Part shown: one piece after another, positions 13,212-23,744 of the stretch
Layout of the letters: every line of letters begins with the position of its first letter
How positions within the stretch are numbered: the stretch's first letter is position 1
Assembly (NCBI GenBank): GCA_037501455.1
Contig: CM074860.1
Coordinates: 41,736,501-41,800,500, forward strand
Length of the DNA: 64,000 nucleotides
DNA from: Lantana camara
Taxonomy: Eukaryota; Streptophyta; Magnoliopsida; Lamiales; Verbenaceae
Direction: 5' to 3'
Position numbers and translations under genes: made by a program
Notes under the pieces: generated by a model
What the model saw: only the letters and a program-made list of their open reading frames with translations
What the model was told of the DNA's origin: nothing
Database searches by the model: none

Positions 13212-13250
13212 CAATGAATCCAAGGACGGATTCTTTTAAGGGGGACAGGT
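13212..13250 (+). promoter_or_regulatory. residual interior end with polypurine tract
   Basis: A GAATCC...GGATTC hairpin followed by TTTTAAGGGGGACAGG. The same arrangement precedes the 3' LTR of element J at 58075-58107, so this is the plus-strand priming site of a gypsy element. Here only 39 bases separate the end of LTR C from the next LTR start, so nearly the whole interior is missing. Confidence 0.75.
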
Positions 13251-13364
13251 TGTAATGCCCCGATTTTTTAGCCGTGCAAGTATGACGTATGTGTCTACCT
13301 ATATGCGCAATTAAATTAATTATATATGCTTTCATATACTAATTCTTTTAGTAATTGTTAGAGC
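13251..13364 (+). mobile_element. start of a 3' LTR, probably that of element A
   Basis: TGTAATGCCCCG follows the polypurine tract directly, as expected for a 3' LTR. Sequence stops at repeat P. The LTR A copy resuming at 18176 lacks its own beginning; joining the two pieces gives about 3.6 kb, the normal length for this group. I infer they were one LTR split by P and the inverted duplication. Confidence 0.55.
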
Positions 13365-13615
13365 AAATTACATTTTTGGTCTCATAGGATTGGATGATTT
13401 GCGATTTTGTTCCCATTCTTTTAGAATTTGACAATTTTGGTCCCGTAGGTTTCAATTTGTGACAATTTTAGTCTCAACCGTCAATTTTTTGATGGAAACA
13501 GTTAAATGCATTTGTGGGGTGAAAGTCAAATAAAATCTTTGATAAAAAAAAAAGCAAAAGGGTGGCCGTAGCCCAGCTGGTGGCGAGGCTCCTTCTCCTA
13601 CATGAGATCTTGGGT

Positions 13616-13653
<38 letters not shown>

Positions 13654-14090
13654 TAAATATTATTATAATACAAATATATTATTATGTTAAAATACTTTTT
13701 AAGCTATAATATTATTTAATATATTTATTTAATATTTATTAAAATATTTATTATATTTATTATATAATATATTTATATTTTAATATAATAATTATTTGAA
13801 CAAAAAATAAATTATATTGCTTGGGTTTTGAACCCAAGATCTCATGTAGGAGAAGGAGCCTCGCCACCAGCTGGGCTACGGCCACCCTTTTGCTTTTTTT
13901 TTTATCAAAGATTTTATTTGACTTTCACCCCACAAATGCATTTAACGGTTTCCATCCAAAAATTGACGGTTGGGACTAAAATTGTCACAAATTGAAACCT
14001 ACGGGACCAAAATTGTCAAATTCTAAAAGAATGGGACCAAAATTGCAAATCATCCAATCCTATGAGACCAAAAATGTAATTTGCTCTAAC
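13365..14090. repeat. repeat P: inverted-repeat element with AT-rich core
   Basis: Two mirrored halves of about 250 bp, with ends GAGCAAATTACATTTTTGGT and its complement, around an AT-rich core containing TTATTATGTTAAAATA...TTAAGCTATAAT. A second right half is at 17880-18175. No transposase or reverse transcriptase is present. Each half carries a tRNA-like segment. The near-perfect symmetry at this copy may partly result from the larger inverted duplication, since 17880-18175 shows a single half. Confidence 0.7.
13566..13616 (+). other. tRNA-like segment (A box, partial B box) in repeat P
   Basis: TAGCCCAGCTGG at 13569-13580 fits the RNA polymerase III A-box consensus TRGCNNAGYNGG. About 31 bases later comes GGGTT, the beginning of a B box that is cut by AT-rich sequence here. 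The mirrored copy (minus strand, about 13823-13880) has GGTTCAAAACC, and the copy at 17911-17970 has the intact GGTTCGAAACC. This resembles the head of a tRNA-derived SINE, not a working tRNA gene. Confidence 0.45.
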
Positions 14091-16065
14091 AATTACTAAA
14101 AGAATTAGTATATGAAAGCATATATAATTAATTTTATTGCGCATATAGGTAGACACATACGTCAAACTTGCACGGCTAAAAAATCGGGGCATTACAACCT
14201 CTCCCCCTTAAAAGAATCCGTCCTTGGATTCACTGTGTGACGCCCGGAGCAGCGAGCCACCACATCCCCCGCACCTAGCCCCGAACCCACATATGAAATG
14301 GAATTTCCATACATGAGCCCAAGACTAAGCGAACGGGAACCTATACACACTCGCTAAGCCAGGCGGAGCTAAGACAGGACCAGAGCGCGTAAAACAATAA
14401 GAAAGCGGAAGCATATATTAAAATTCAAGAAGATAAATCCACAAAAACGGGTTCAACTATCCCTAGAAACTTGTCCCGAAATACATAAAACAAGAATTCG
14501 TAATATTCATACATAATTCAACAACATATATGAATCTTATACAAAGCGTGACCGAATGAAAGTGAATATGCAACTCGAACTAGGTGACTCGAACCCAACC
14601 GACTCACGACTCCGCCTAGCACGAATCAAAACCTGCAACTGAAAAGTTAAAAGAAGAGGGGTCAGTCCACCGACTGAGTGAGGGGGCTAACACACACCCA
14701 CACACATATATATATATATATATATATAGCAAAGCACGTATTAAACCAAAGACTATGAACCGGGAATAGGGTTTTACATACCAAGGCCATTTTCCAAAAG
14801 AACTCATACTTATTCATATATTCTTAAGTTTGAAAACTCGTAAGGATTCATAGATTAAAAAACGCATATGGATTCATATTAAAACTCATAGGGATTTATA
14901 TTAAAACTCATATTGAAAACGAACTCTCCTATCTCGTTTCATAATCAACAATAATAGAACGAACTTAAATTACCCGACGAGTACGGGTCAACTTTACCTC
15001 TTAACAAAAGAATTCATAAGAAACGTAAAGAAACATAAATACATAAAATTCATAAGGCTCATATTCCCGTATTCCATCCACCTTCTCCGGAAGTCTGCAT
15101 GCGGGTTACGGGCCCACATCGTGCAACTCGATACTGATACGTGGGATAGCGATCCCGCAACGTACCTTAGGGAGCACGTGCATAGGCTTAACCCGGCGGC
15201 CCAACACCGCCTCGGGCGTCCTTACCCACGCCTCCAGGGCCTAGGGATTCATAAGATTCCTAAGGAGTCAAAAGATTCATAGGAAACATACCTAACTCGT
15301 GAAACCTAGAAACATACGATTCATACTTAAGAAACATACAATAAGAAACATACCTTACCGTGCAACTCGGCATATGCTACACACGTACCTCTCCGTATCT
15401 TCCAAATTCATAATATGCTCAGGAAGATCCATAGTTCGCTTGACACTACACGGTTTGGAGCATAACCTCGTTGCAAAACCATATTAAGCTTATATATGCC
15501 CATACGTATAATTTCAGAAGAATTCATATGAAATCGAATAACAAGATTCATAACGTATCATATGACACATATTTAGTATATATATAATAAGGCTTGAAAA
15601 CGAGCACATAGGGTCATAGGTCGCATTAACTAATAGAAAACAAACCTAAACCTCATCTTTTACCAAGAATGCTCACGAACGAGCATTAATGACCAAGAAG
15701 AAGCTTAAATGGTGGAACCGACACCTCCGGAACTCAACTCTGAAAACATAAACTTACGACTTAGACTTATTCATGAACCACTTAGACGCACAGCGATGGG
15801 AATGTATATAACTTATGTATATGAGAGGCGAGATGCGACACTTAAGCCATTTAAATTCAAATTCATATAAAACGTATCATATCACTTCATAATTTAAATT
15901 CATAATTCATGACATATAATTTCATAATTAAAAGGTCACATTTCATGAAATAATATCATACTATTTAAATCATTAAATTGATAGCACTTAAATTTCATAT
16001 ATTAAATAGATAACATTATATATATATATATATATATTAATGTAGAAATGAATGCATGGAAACAA

Positions 16066-16067
<2 letters not shown>
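14091..16067 (-). mobile_element. inverted copy of LTR start, polypurine piece and LTR C
   Basis: Reverse complement of 11327-13364. In order from the left it holds the 114-bp LTR start, the polypurine end piece (near 14200-14235) and the right-hand 1.9 kb of LTR C. The small open frame seen on the plus strand at 12640 reappears here on the minus strand. No independent target duplication is visible at the outer end. Confidence 0.85.
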
Positions 16068-16111
<44 letters not shown>

Positions 16112-16406
16112 GTGTTATAGCTTAAAAAATATTTTAACATAATAATATATTTTTATTTTTATTTTAACATAACAATATATTTAGATTATATTATTATTAA
16201 AATTTATTTATGTTTTAACATAATAATTACACGTATATAATAATTATTATGTATATAATAATAATTTTTTTTTTCAAATAATTATTATGTTAAAATATAA
16301 ATAAATTTCAATAATAATATAATATAAATATATTATTATGTTCAAATATTTTTTAGGCTATAATATATATTTGTATATTGTATGTACTATATATTATATA
16401 CATTAA

Positions 16407-16445
<39 letters not shown>

Positions 16446-16793
16446 TATTATGTTAAAATATAAATAAATTTTAATAATATAAATATATAATATACATTTT
16501 ATACGTATATATTATATATATATATATATATATAAAATATATAGTAAATATAATATACAAATATATATTATAGCTTAAAAAATATTTGAACATAATAATA
16601 CATTTATATTATATTATTATTGAAATTTATTTATATTTTAAAATAATATTTATTTGAACAAAAAACAATTATTATTATATAAGTAATAATTATTATATAC
16701 GTGTAATTATTATGTTAAAATATAAATAAGTTCTAATAATAATATAATATAAATATATTATTATGTTAAAATAAAAATATAAATATATTATTG
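16068..16793. repeat. AT-rich block with several inverted copies of the P core
   Basis: Over 700 bases of almost pure A and T. The core motif of repeat P (ATTATTATGTTAAAATATTT and its complement) occurs several times in both directions, along with (TA)n runs near 16071-16107 and 16413-16441. No gene. It is interrupted at 16794 by a TRIM-type LTR. Confidence 0.7.
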
Positions 16794-17709
16794 TGATAGG
16801 AATCAAGATGATGTGAATCATAAGACAAGGCCACACTTTGGTCCAACAAGGCCACACTTTGATCCAAATGATGATATGATCACAACTCAAGATGAACCAA
16901 GTTATGTTGGACCTATCACAAGGTCACGGTCCAAAAGAATGCAAGAAGAAGTTCAATCTCTTTTGATCCAAATAACTCAAGATTAGCTCCAAGAAGACAA
17001 GTATTTAGCTGGACCCAATCCACCTTGTTTCAATGTCTTAGTGATAGAATTTTAAGCCCAAATTGTGTTAAGTTTATTGTAATTTGGCCCTGAACTATTA
17101 TATTATACTTTGGGCCATCTTTTTATTTATTTTGCATGCATTTAGATTAGGTTAAGCCCATTTTATTCAGCCTACAAGAAAAGTGACGGGATTTAGCTTG
17201 TCTCTTTGAATTCTGAATTGTCTCTTAGAATTCCCATGCATGCATCTTTATATTCCAGCCTTGTAGTTCGAAATATTCAGTCAAAAAATGAATGAATTGT
17301 GATTCAAGTGAGTTATACTCACAAGTTCTTAGTTGAACGACACCGGAGTTTCAAACCTCCACCGGATAATGTCATTTCCCGACTCATTATAGTCGACGGG
17401 GTGCATTACTTATCAAATCTGATAGTGTTGGTTCCTTGCTCATTATAGCAAACGGGTCACACTCCTATAATTCAAATCTGATAGTGTTGGTTCCTTGCTC
17501 ATTATAGCAAACGGGTCACACTCCTATAATTCAAATCTGATAGTGTTGGTTCCTTGCTCATTATAGCAAACGGGTCACACTCCTCTATTTTAACCTTGAA
17601 GTGGACGATCGAAAATCAAGAACTCCAAGTATTGGTATAGGGTTTCACGGCAAGTACGTGGAGTTCGTATCACCTTGTCTTATGATTCACATCATCTTGA
17701 TTCCTATCA
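16794..17709 (+). mobile_element. solo TRIM-family LTR with inverted end copy
   Basis: The LTR body 16794-17672 matches the LTRs of the TRIM at 38534-40737 (TGATAGG start, CGTATCA end), but with three rather than two copies of a 59-bp internal repeat (about 17418-17590). Right after its end, 17673-17709 is the exact reverse complement of its own first 37 bases, so the whole looks like an element with 37-bp terminal inverted repeats. I see no clear target duplication. Confidence 0.85.
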
Positions 17710-18175
17710 CGTGTATATATATTAAATAATATTATAATAAAAATTTATTATTATGTTAAAATATTTTTTAAGCTATAATATTATTTAATATATTTATTTA
17801 ATATTTATTTAAATATTTATTATATAATATATTTATTAAATATTATTATTAAAATTTATTTATAATTTAATACAATAATTATTTGAACAAAAAAGAAGTT
17901 GCATTGCTTGGGTTTCGAACCCAAGACCTCATGTAGGAGAAGGAGCCTCGCCATCAACTGGGCTACGACCAACCTTTTGTTTTTTTTTTGTCAAAGATTT
18001 TATTTGACTTTCGCCCCACAAATGCATTTAACGGTTTCCGTCCAAAAATTGATGCTTGGGACTAAAATTGTGACAAATTGAAACCTACGGGACCAAAATT
18101 GTCAAATTCTAAAGAATGGGGCCAAAATTGCAAATCGCCCAATCCTATGGGACCAAAAATGTAATTTGCTCTAAT
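17710..18175 (+). repeat. repeat P, right half, with intact B box
   Basis: AT-rich core (17710-17890) and the right terminal half (to 18175) of repeat P, about 90% like 13640-14090. On the minus strand it shows GGTTCGAAACC (B box, 17911-17921) and TAGCCCAGTTGA (A box, 17955-17966). It joins directly to LTR A at 18176. Confidence 0.7.
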
Positions 18176-21100
18176 TATTATTATTTGAATATTTGAATAT
18201 GAATTTTCATAAAAATTCTTGAAACTTTTATGCCTATATAGTTATGTTTGAGTGCCATTTCTATCCAATTTGACTTCCGATTTTTGTGAAAATTTGGTAT
18301 ATTGGAGTTTTGTGTGTTATGAACATGTATATATGCTCATTTTGTATTTTTGGATTCAGCTGTTGGGGTTTTGGATTTATTTTGGGTTTTGGAACCAAAA
18401 TGGAGGCTAAAGAGCATCTAGCATGCCTTTGGTCCCGAGCTCAGGATTCGAGTTCCGTCAATTCCGTTGGACTTGTATCGACAATTTGAGTTCAATAAAC
18501 TAAGACACTTATTTTTCTAAGCCCGTTTGAACACCCCGAAACCTCGTTGGAACACACAGCCCGTATTTATTGACCACACTTTACCATTTTGACCCTAACT
18601 ATTTCAATTCTTGACCAAATTGAGTGAAAATTGGACCCACATTCTCAAGTCTTATTCCCCTTTCTTCTCTAGCTCTCTCATTTTGTCCCAAGTGAAGAAA
18701 AAACAAGGGTTTCATCAGCTCCAAACCGATTTTGAAGAGAAAAGGAAAAAGACACTATTCCTTTTTCATGGTTTGAGCTCAATATCTCAGGAAATCACTC
18801 CAAATCTGAAAGGTAAGTTTATGAATATATTCTCCATCTTCTCTTATTTCTTTTGACACCTTACTTGTCGAAATCCATGGAGAAATGAATGAGTTATGGA
18901 TATCATGATGAATACTAAGGGTTTAGAGTCACATTGATGAATTTACTTGATTTCTTGTGCTTTCTTTGGATTTAATGCTACCTAAATGATCCTAACACAT
19001 CTATGAGTGATTATATGAACTGATTTTTCATGGGTTTTAAGGAATTCAAGACTTACCATTGGAGTTCTGGAAGCTTTTTACCTGAAGATGAATATGATTA
19101 TATCTTTTGCATATGTTTCAAGTATATCTTCAAGTTTGCCCAGATTTTAGCGTGAAATACATTAATTTTTATTACCTTAACTCACTATTATGTGTTAAAT
19201 GGATGATAGCATGAGTTGGTTGAGTATTTGTTGAGTTTTTGGGGCTGTTTTGGTGCTTTTCCCATGTTGCCGCGAGGAGTCACTGTCGTGATCGTGTTTA
19301 GTGCTTTTCCGGTCACGGTCGTGACCCCAAATCAGCCATGTTTCGACTTATACAGTGCCAGGTCATGGTCGTGACCATTTTCAGGTCATTTTGGGTCGAG
19401 GCCGCGACCATTTTTCAGCCAACTTTCGACTTTTAGTTCCTCTCTTGTGTACTGCAGGCGTTTTTCTCCTTTCGTTCGTTATTTGCTCGTCGTTAACTAC
19501 CCAAACGACCTCTAATTGACCTGACTATTTAACCATAGAAACCTTTTGAAGTCTAGAACACTCTCCAATTAGAATCACCTTAAAATTCATCCTGGTTTAT
19601 GAGATACGATCGATCCATTTTGGTGTCGCCACTTCACCGAAAATCTGCCTTCATCGAACTTCAAACCTTCGCCATTTTCACATCGTATTGAACCAAATTC
19701 AAGATATATATCCTCAGAAAGACCTGTTTATCTAGTTTCATATCCAACAAACAAAACCTAATTCCAAATTCTAGAACTCAAGATATGTTCAAATTTCTAC
19801 AGCTTGTGCATTTCCGGAAACTGTCAGCTTTTACCGAAATCCACTTCTTCGCGTTCCTTTGACTCCCTTGACGTCCGTATGTGTTTTATTTGATCTCTTT
19901 TACTTCTAAAATGTGTCTATGATATTAATGGATTATTGAATGACATGCTATGATATTTCTATGAATTTTGTGGTTTGAATTACGGGGTGTAAACATGATT
20001 TTGTGCATGAATGTTTAAATGCTACAACGTGATCTTCCTTGTAACCCTTGCCTTCTCTATATGTTTAATGGATTCTTTTTGCTTGTAAGTGACTCATATG
20101 CATTCCTAACATGAATTATAACATGTATTTAATGAACAATTTGTATTTGAATGAAAGAATGGTAACGAAAGAACACGATCTACTCGTGTAACGAATGATT
20201 GAATGGTTTACGTGACTAAGTGGCATTAATTATATACATGAACCTTTTCATAATACATTGTTATAACTTGTACATGTCTATCATGTTAAAGCATTGTCGT
20301 GTGAAATATGTGGTTCATTTGGAGTCTTGAGTCTCACGAATGCACTGTGTTGTCTTTTGTACAGTTTTCTCCAGGGCGGAGACTTGTCGGGTTCATAGGC
20401 TACCTTCAAGTCTTTCTTTCTTTTGGTATTGTTCGGTAAGGTGTAACAGGTGGGTTTCTCTTCTATTAGATATGAATCGACCCAATATATCCCATGTGAA
20501 AGTTTTAAGCCAAAGTATCGTAGTCTTTTCAAAAGAGTAAATGATTTCGAACGTAAAACATTTCTTTTATGTATCCCTACGTTATGATTTTGGCGAGAGC
20601 ATGATGATGAACACGGGCCCAGAGACTTAGTACATGTGGCTATCCGGGGAGGCAAGGGCCGACGGTGATCCCATGTATTAGTCCCACATGAACTACCGCG
20701 AAACCGACCTCGCTAGGAGATTAGCTAGGAAGGGGAACCTTTATGTATGGGTGGTCGGGTCTTGCAAACCCATCCACCACCCAGAAGAAAAAGGTGTAAG
20801 TGTTAATGATTATGAATGAATGATTATGATTATGATTATGAATGAAAGATTATGAATGAATGAATGATTCTTGTGTGACCACTAATGAATGAATTAATTA
20901 ATAATGCACACACGAGGTGAAGGTTGGAGAATTCAGCCACTTACCAGGGCTCACATAATGACCACATGAATGAATGAATTATGGAATTGACGGTTGTAAT
21001 CCCTAGCGTTGTTTTCCTTTGTTTTACCCACTTGGGAAGTATCTCAAAAACCTCGCTAGGGATTATAACTTGCATGTGTGGGTATTTAAATTCTGCGATA

Positions 21101-21652
21101 TTATATTAATATACCCTGTTTTATACCCACCAGTCTCCTATAGACTGAACCCGGCCTTGTTTCCAGTTCCTTTACAGGCTTTGGAGTGCTAGGCGGGCAG
21201 TCGAGTATGTCAAATCTCTTGGTCAAGTCTGAGTCTGTTCATATGCATATTATAAATTGAATAAGTTATATGTTGAATGTATGAATATTATGTATATGAT
21301 GTGTTTTGTACATGTTATGATCACGATTTGATTGTTTGGAATTCGGGACAGGTTAGGACAGGTGCTTGGATTAGATGAACCCGTTTTGTTGTGATTATTT
21401 CGCGACAGGCTTCTAGGGATAGATTGAACCGATCAATTGTTCTTATATGATTTAATTTGAGTTGAATGCTTCCGCTTCTGTACTTATTCTGAGTTTTAAT
21501 TTTGAATTTCAGGGTCTACGTCCCGCCTAGCTTAGGTATGAGTCTGTCTGTCTCCCGTTCGCCACTGCTTGGTTCATGTATGGGCTTCCATCTCGTATAT
21601 GGAGCGGGCTTTGGTGCGGGGGTTGTGGTGACCCACCGTGCGGTGTGCTACA
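18176..21652 (+). mobile_element. LTR A, 3' copy (beginning displaced)
   Basis: From 18976 it aligns with 1-2678. It ends GTGTGCTACA at 21652 and runs straight into integrase code rather than a primer site, so it is the 3' LTR of element A. Splice-like sites: AAAG/GTAAGT (18812/18813), TTTTGTACAG (20364), AACAG/GTGGGT (20449/20450), TTTACAG (21177), with a CTGAA branch-like site near 21144. The shared LTR module lies at about 18410-18470. Confidence 0.85.
19280..19409 (+). repeat. palindrome cluster of LTR A, second copy
   Basis: Four dyads matching 292-420: TCACTGTCGTGA (19280-19291), GGTCACGGTCGTGACC (19311-19326), GGTCATGGTCGTGACC (19361-19376) and GGTCGAGGCCGCGACC (19394-19409). Changes between the two copies fall mostly at CpG positions. 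The outer GGTC and GACC arms are kept in three of the four. Confidence 0.8.
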
Positions 21653-22117
21653 CTGAAGTTCAGAAATTGGTAAGGAAAGCTCAGAATGATCCTGAATGTC
21701 CGTTTGGGTTCGATGATATGGGAATCTTCAGATTCAAGAATAGGGTTTTGGTTCCCGAAGAGTTAAAGCGGGTTATACTTGATGAAGTTCACAAGACCGC
21801 TTATTCTGTACACCCTGGAGGAAATCAGATGTATCGGGATCTCAAGCAATACTATTGGTGGAATGGATTGAAAAGAGATGTGACCAATTATGTGAAGCAG
21901 TACATGAATTGTCAGTTGGTAAAAGCGGAGCATCAAAAGCCATCCGGGCAACTCCAGCCATTGCCTATTCCATAGTGGAAATGGGAACAAATAGAAATGG
22001 ATTTCATATCAGGCTTACCGCGAGTTAAATGTGGTCTTGATGCAATTTGGGTGATCCTAGACCGATTGACCAAGTCAGCACATTTTCTTGCGATAAGGAT
22101 GTCCGACAAGGTAAACA
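21653..22117 (+). pseudogene. integrase fragment of element O (Ty3/gypsy pol)
   Basis: About 155 codons of integrase: the zinc-binding region with conserved HPGGN and [10 protein letters not shown], then the start of the catalytic core with MDFISGLPR (first catalytic Asp) and LTKSAHF. It aligns closely with the integrase of element J at about 46180-46635. One finger cysteine is replaced by Asn (residues YMNCQ), and a TAG stop at 21973 replaces a Glu codon. It is bounded by LTR A on the left and LTR E on the right, so both elements landed in O. Confidence 0.9.
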
Positions 22118-22169
22118 TGTCGCGTCCCGACTTTTCGGCCTTACAGGTATTACGTATGTGTATACTATT

Positions 22170-22365
22170 TGTAGCACCTGAGCGCAAGGTACCACATCCC
22201 CCGCACCGAGACCCGACCCGTATATGAAATGGAAGTCCATACACGTGCCAAATCACGGCGAACGGGGACACACACACATGTTATGCTAGGCGGGACTAAC
22301 CCTTAAACCATTCAAGATCGTGAGGATATAAGAATCAGAGCGATAATAAAATGCGGAAGCAAGAT

Positions 22366-22402
<37 letters not shown>

Positions 22403-23092
22403 ACGAGCCATCGAGCTCCAAAATAGATATTCAATATCATTCAAGTATTCAACGACCCACATGGCCTACAAAATCATAACGCTCCATAAACATGATCATA
22501 TACAAAAATAATAAGAGTATGAGTGTATGCAAAACTGAAAAGAAGTGCTAAACACTAATGCAAGACCTAGACGACTTGTGTTCCCGCCTAGCACTCCTAT
22601 ACCTGCACAAAACAACTGAAAACAAACCGGATTCAGTCTAAACGAGACTGGTGGGTATAAAACGGGGCATAAGATATAATATCGCATAATTTAAACACAC
22701 TCATGCAAGCCCTACTCCCGAGTGAAGTTTGATAAGAATTTCCCAAGTGGCAAAACAAAGAAAACATCAACGGGGTTACGACATTCATATTCATCCCAGG
22801 TCCTCGGAGTAAAACGATCGGGAGGAAAGGCTAAAGACGTCATAATTGGGCAAACTTAGAGTCTACGGACTCGTCTCGATGCCCCGAACGCGTTGAAGGG
22901 GTCCAAGAGGTCGAAATCTCGATCGAATGAGGAATGACCGAAAAACCCCTAAAAAGAGAAAATTACAAACAAGCCCCTAAACTCTTGAAGAGTTTAAAAT
23001 AGGGTCGAGTAAAGTACAAAAATCACATAATTAAACACATAAAAAGGTTAAAACGTGGCGTACCTCATACATCGAACGAACGGGATATTACA
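22170..23092 (-). mobile_element. LTR F (Ty3/gypsy), internally shortened
   Basis: On the minus strand it begins TGTAATATCCCG (at 23092) and ends GGTGCTACA (at 22170). At 0.92 kb it is far shorter than its relatives; the part holding the palindrome cluster and first splice-like donor is missing. A (TA)n run is at 22371-22400. The flanking five bases (CTATT and GCACG) do not match, and host LTR E is deleted at the same point, so the flank was lost together with the missing LTR E sequence. Confidence 0.8.
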
Positions 23093-23744
23093 GCACGCCT
23101 ACTCGTCGGGCCATGAAACGCTATGAATGATTATGAATAAATATGATAGTCGTAATCCCGCTGATGTCTTCTTTGCTTTGCCCGCTTGGGAAATTCTTAC
23201 CAAACTTCACACGGGATTAAGTCATGCATGAACGTGTTTAAATTTCCTCGATATTATAATATATGCCCTGTTTTTTTTTTATACCCACCAGTATCCTTTA
23301 GACTTAACCCGGTTTGTTTTCAGTTGTTTTGTGCAGGTGATAGGAGGAGCTAGGTGGGAATTCGAGTCGTGTGCTTGAGTCTTGTATTCGTGTCTAGCTC
23401 TTTTCTTTTGGGTTTTTCATACACTCATCTTATTTTGTATCATGGTTATGTATTGGAGCGTGTCATGTTTTGATTAGGCCATGATGGCTGTTGATACTCG
23501 ACTATGGTATATATGTTGGACGTTATGAAGCTTGAAAGTTTATATGATGATACTTGCTTCTGCTTTTGTTATTGCCGCTCTGATTTACTTATTCTTGCAC
23601 TTGTATGGTTTAAGGGTTCGTTCCCGCCTAGCCTAGAGGGTGTTGTGTCCCCGCTCGCTGGGATTTGGCAGGTGTATGGATTTCCCATTTCATATACGGG
23701 TCGGGTCTCGGTGCGGGGATGTGGTACCTTCACTTGGGTGCTAC

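Larger units (their letters stand above)
11327..16067. repeat. large inverted duplication, arms about 2.2-2.3 kb
   Basis: Left arm 11327-13616 and right arm 13831-16067 are reverse complements at about 98-99% identity by eye, separated by a 214-bp AT-rich loop (13617-13830). Each arm holds the right part of LTR C, the short polypurine piece, the first 114 bases of another LTR and half of repeat P. Differences are few, for example at the (TA)n runs and a missing piece of about 60 bp next to the outer end. The right arm stops abruptly in AT-rich DNA, so it is the copied arm. Confidence 0.9.

Noticed and set aside
13566..13616. Functional tRNA gene
   Set aside because: Has A and partial B boxes but no foldable acceptor and anticodon arms that I can see; better explained as SINE-like.
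17418..17590. Three regular 59-bp repeats, possible CRISPR-like array
   Set aside because: Units are contiguous without unique spacers and lie inside a plant LTR; simple tandem repeat.
20281..20655. 124-codon antisense frame in LTR A
   Set aside because: The matching region of the other A copy (1300-1680) does not keep the frame open; chance frame.
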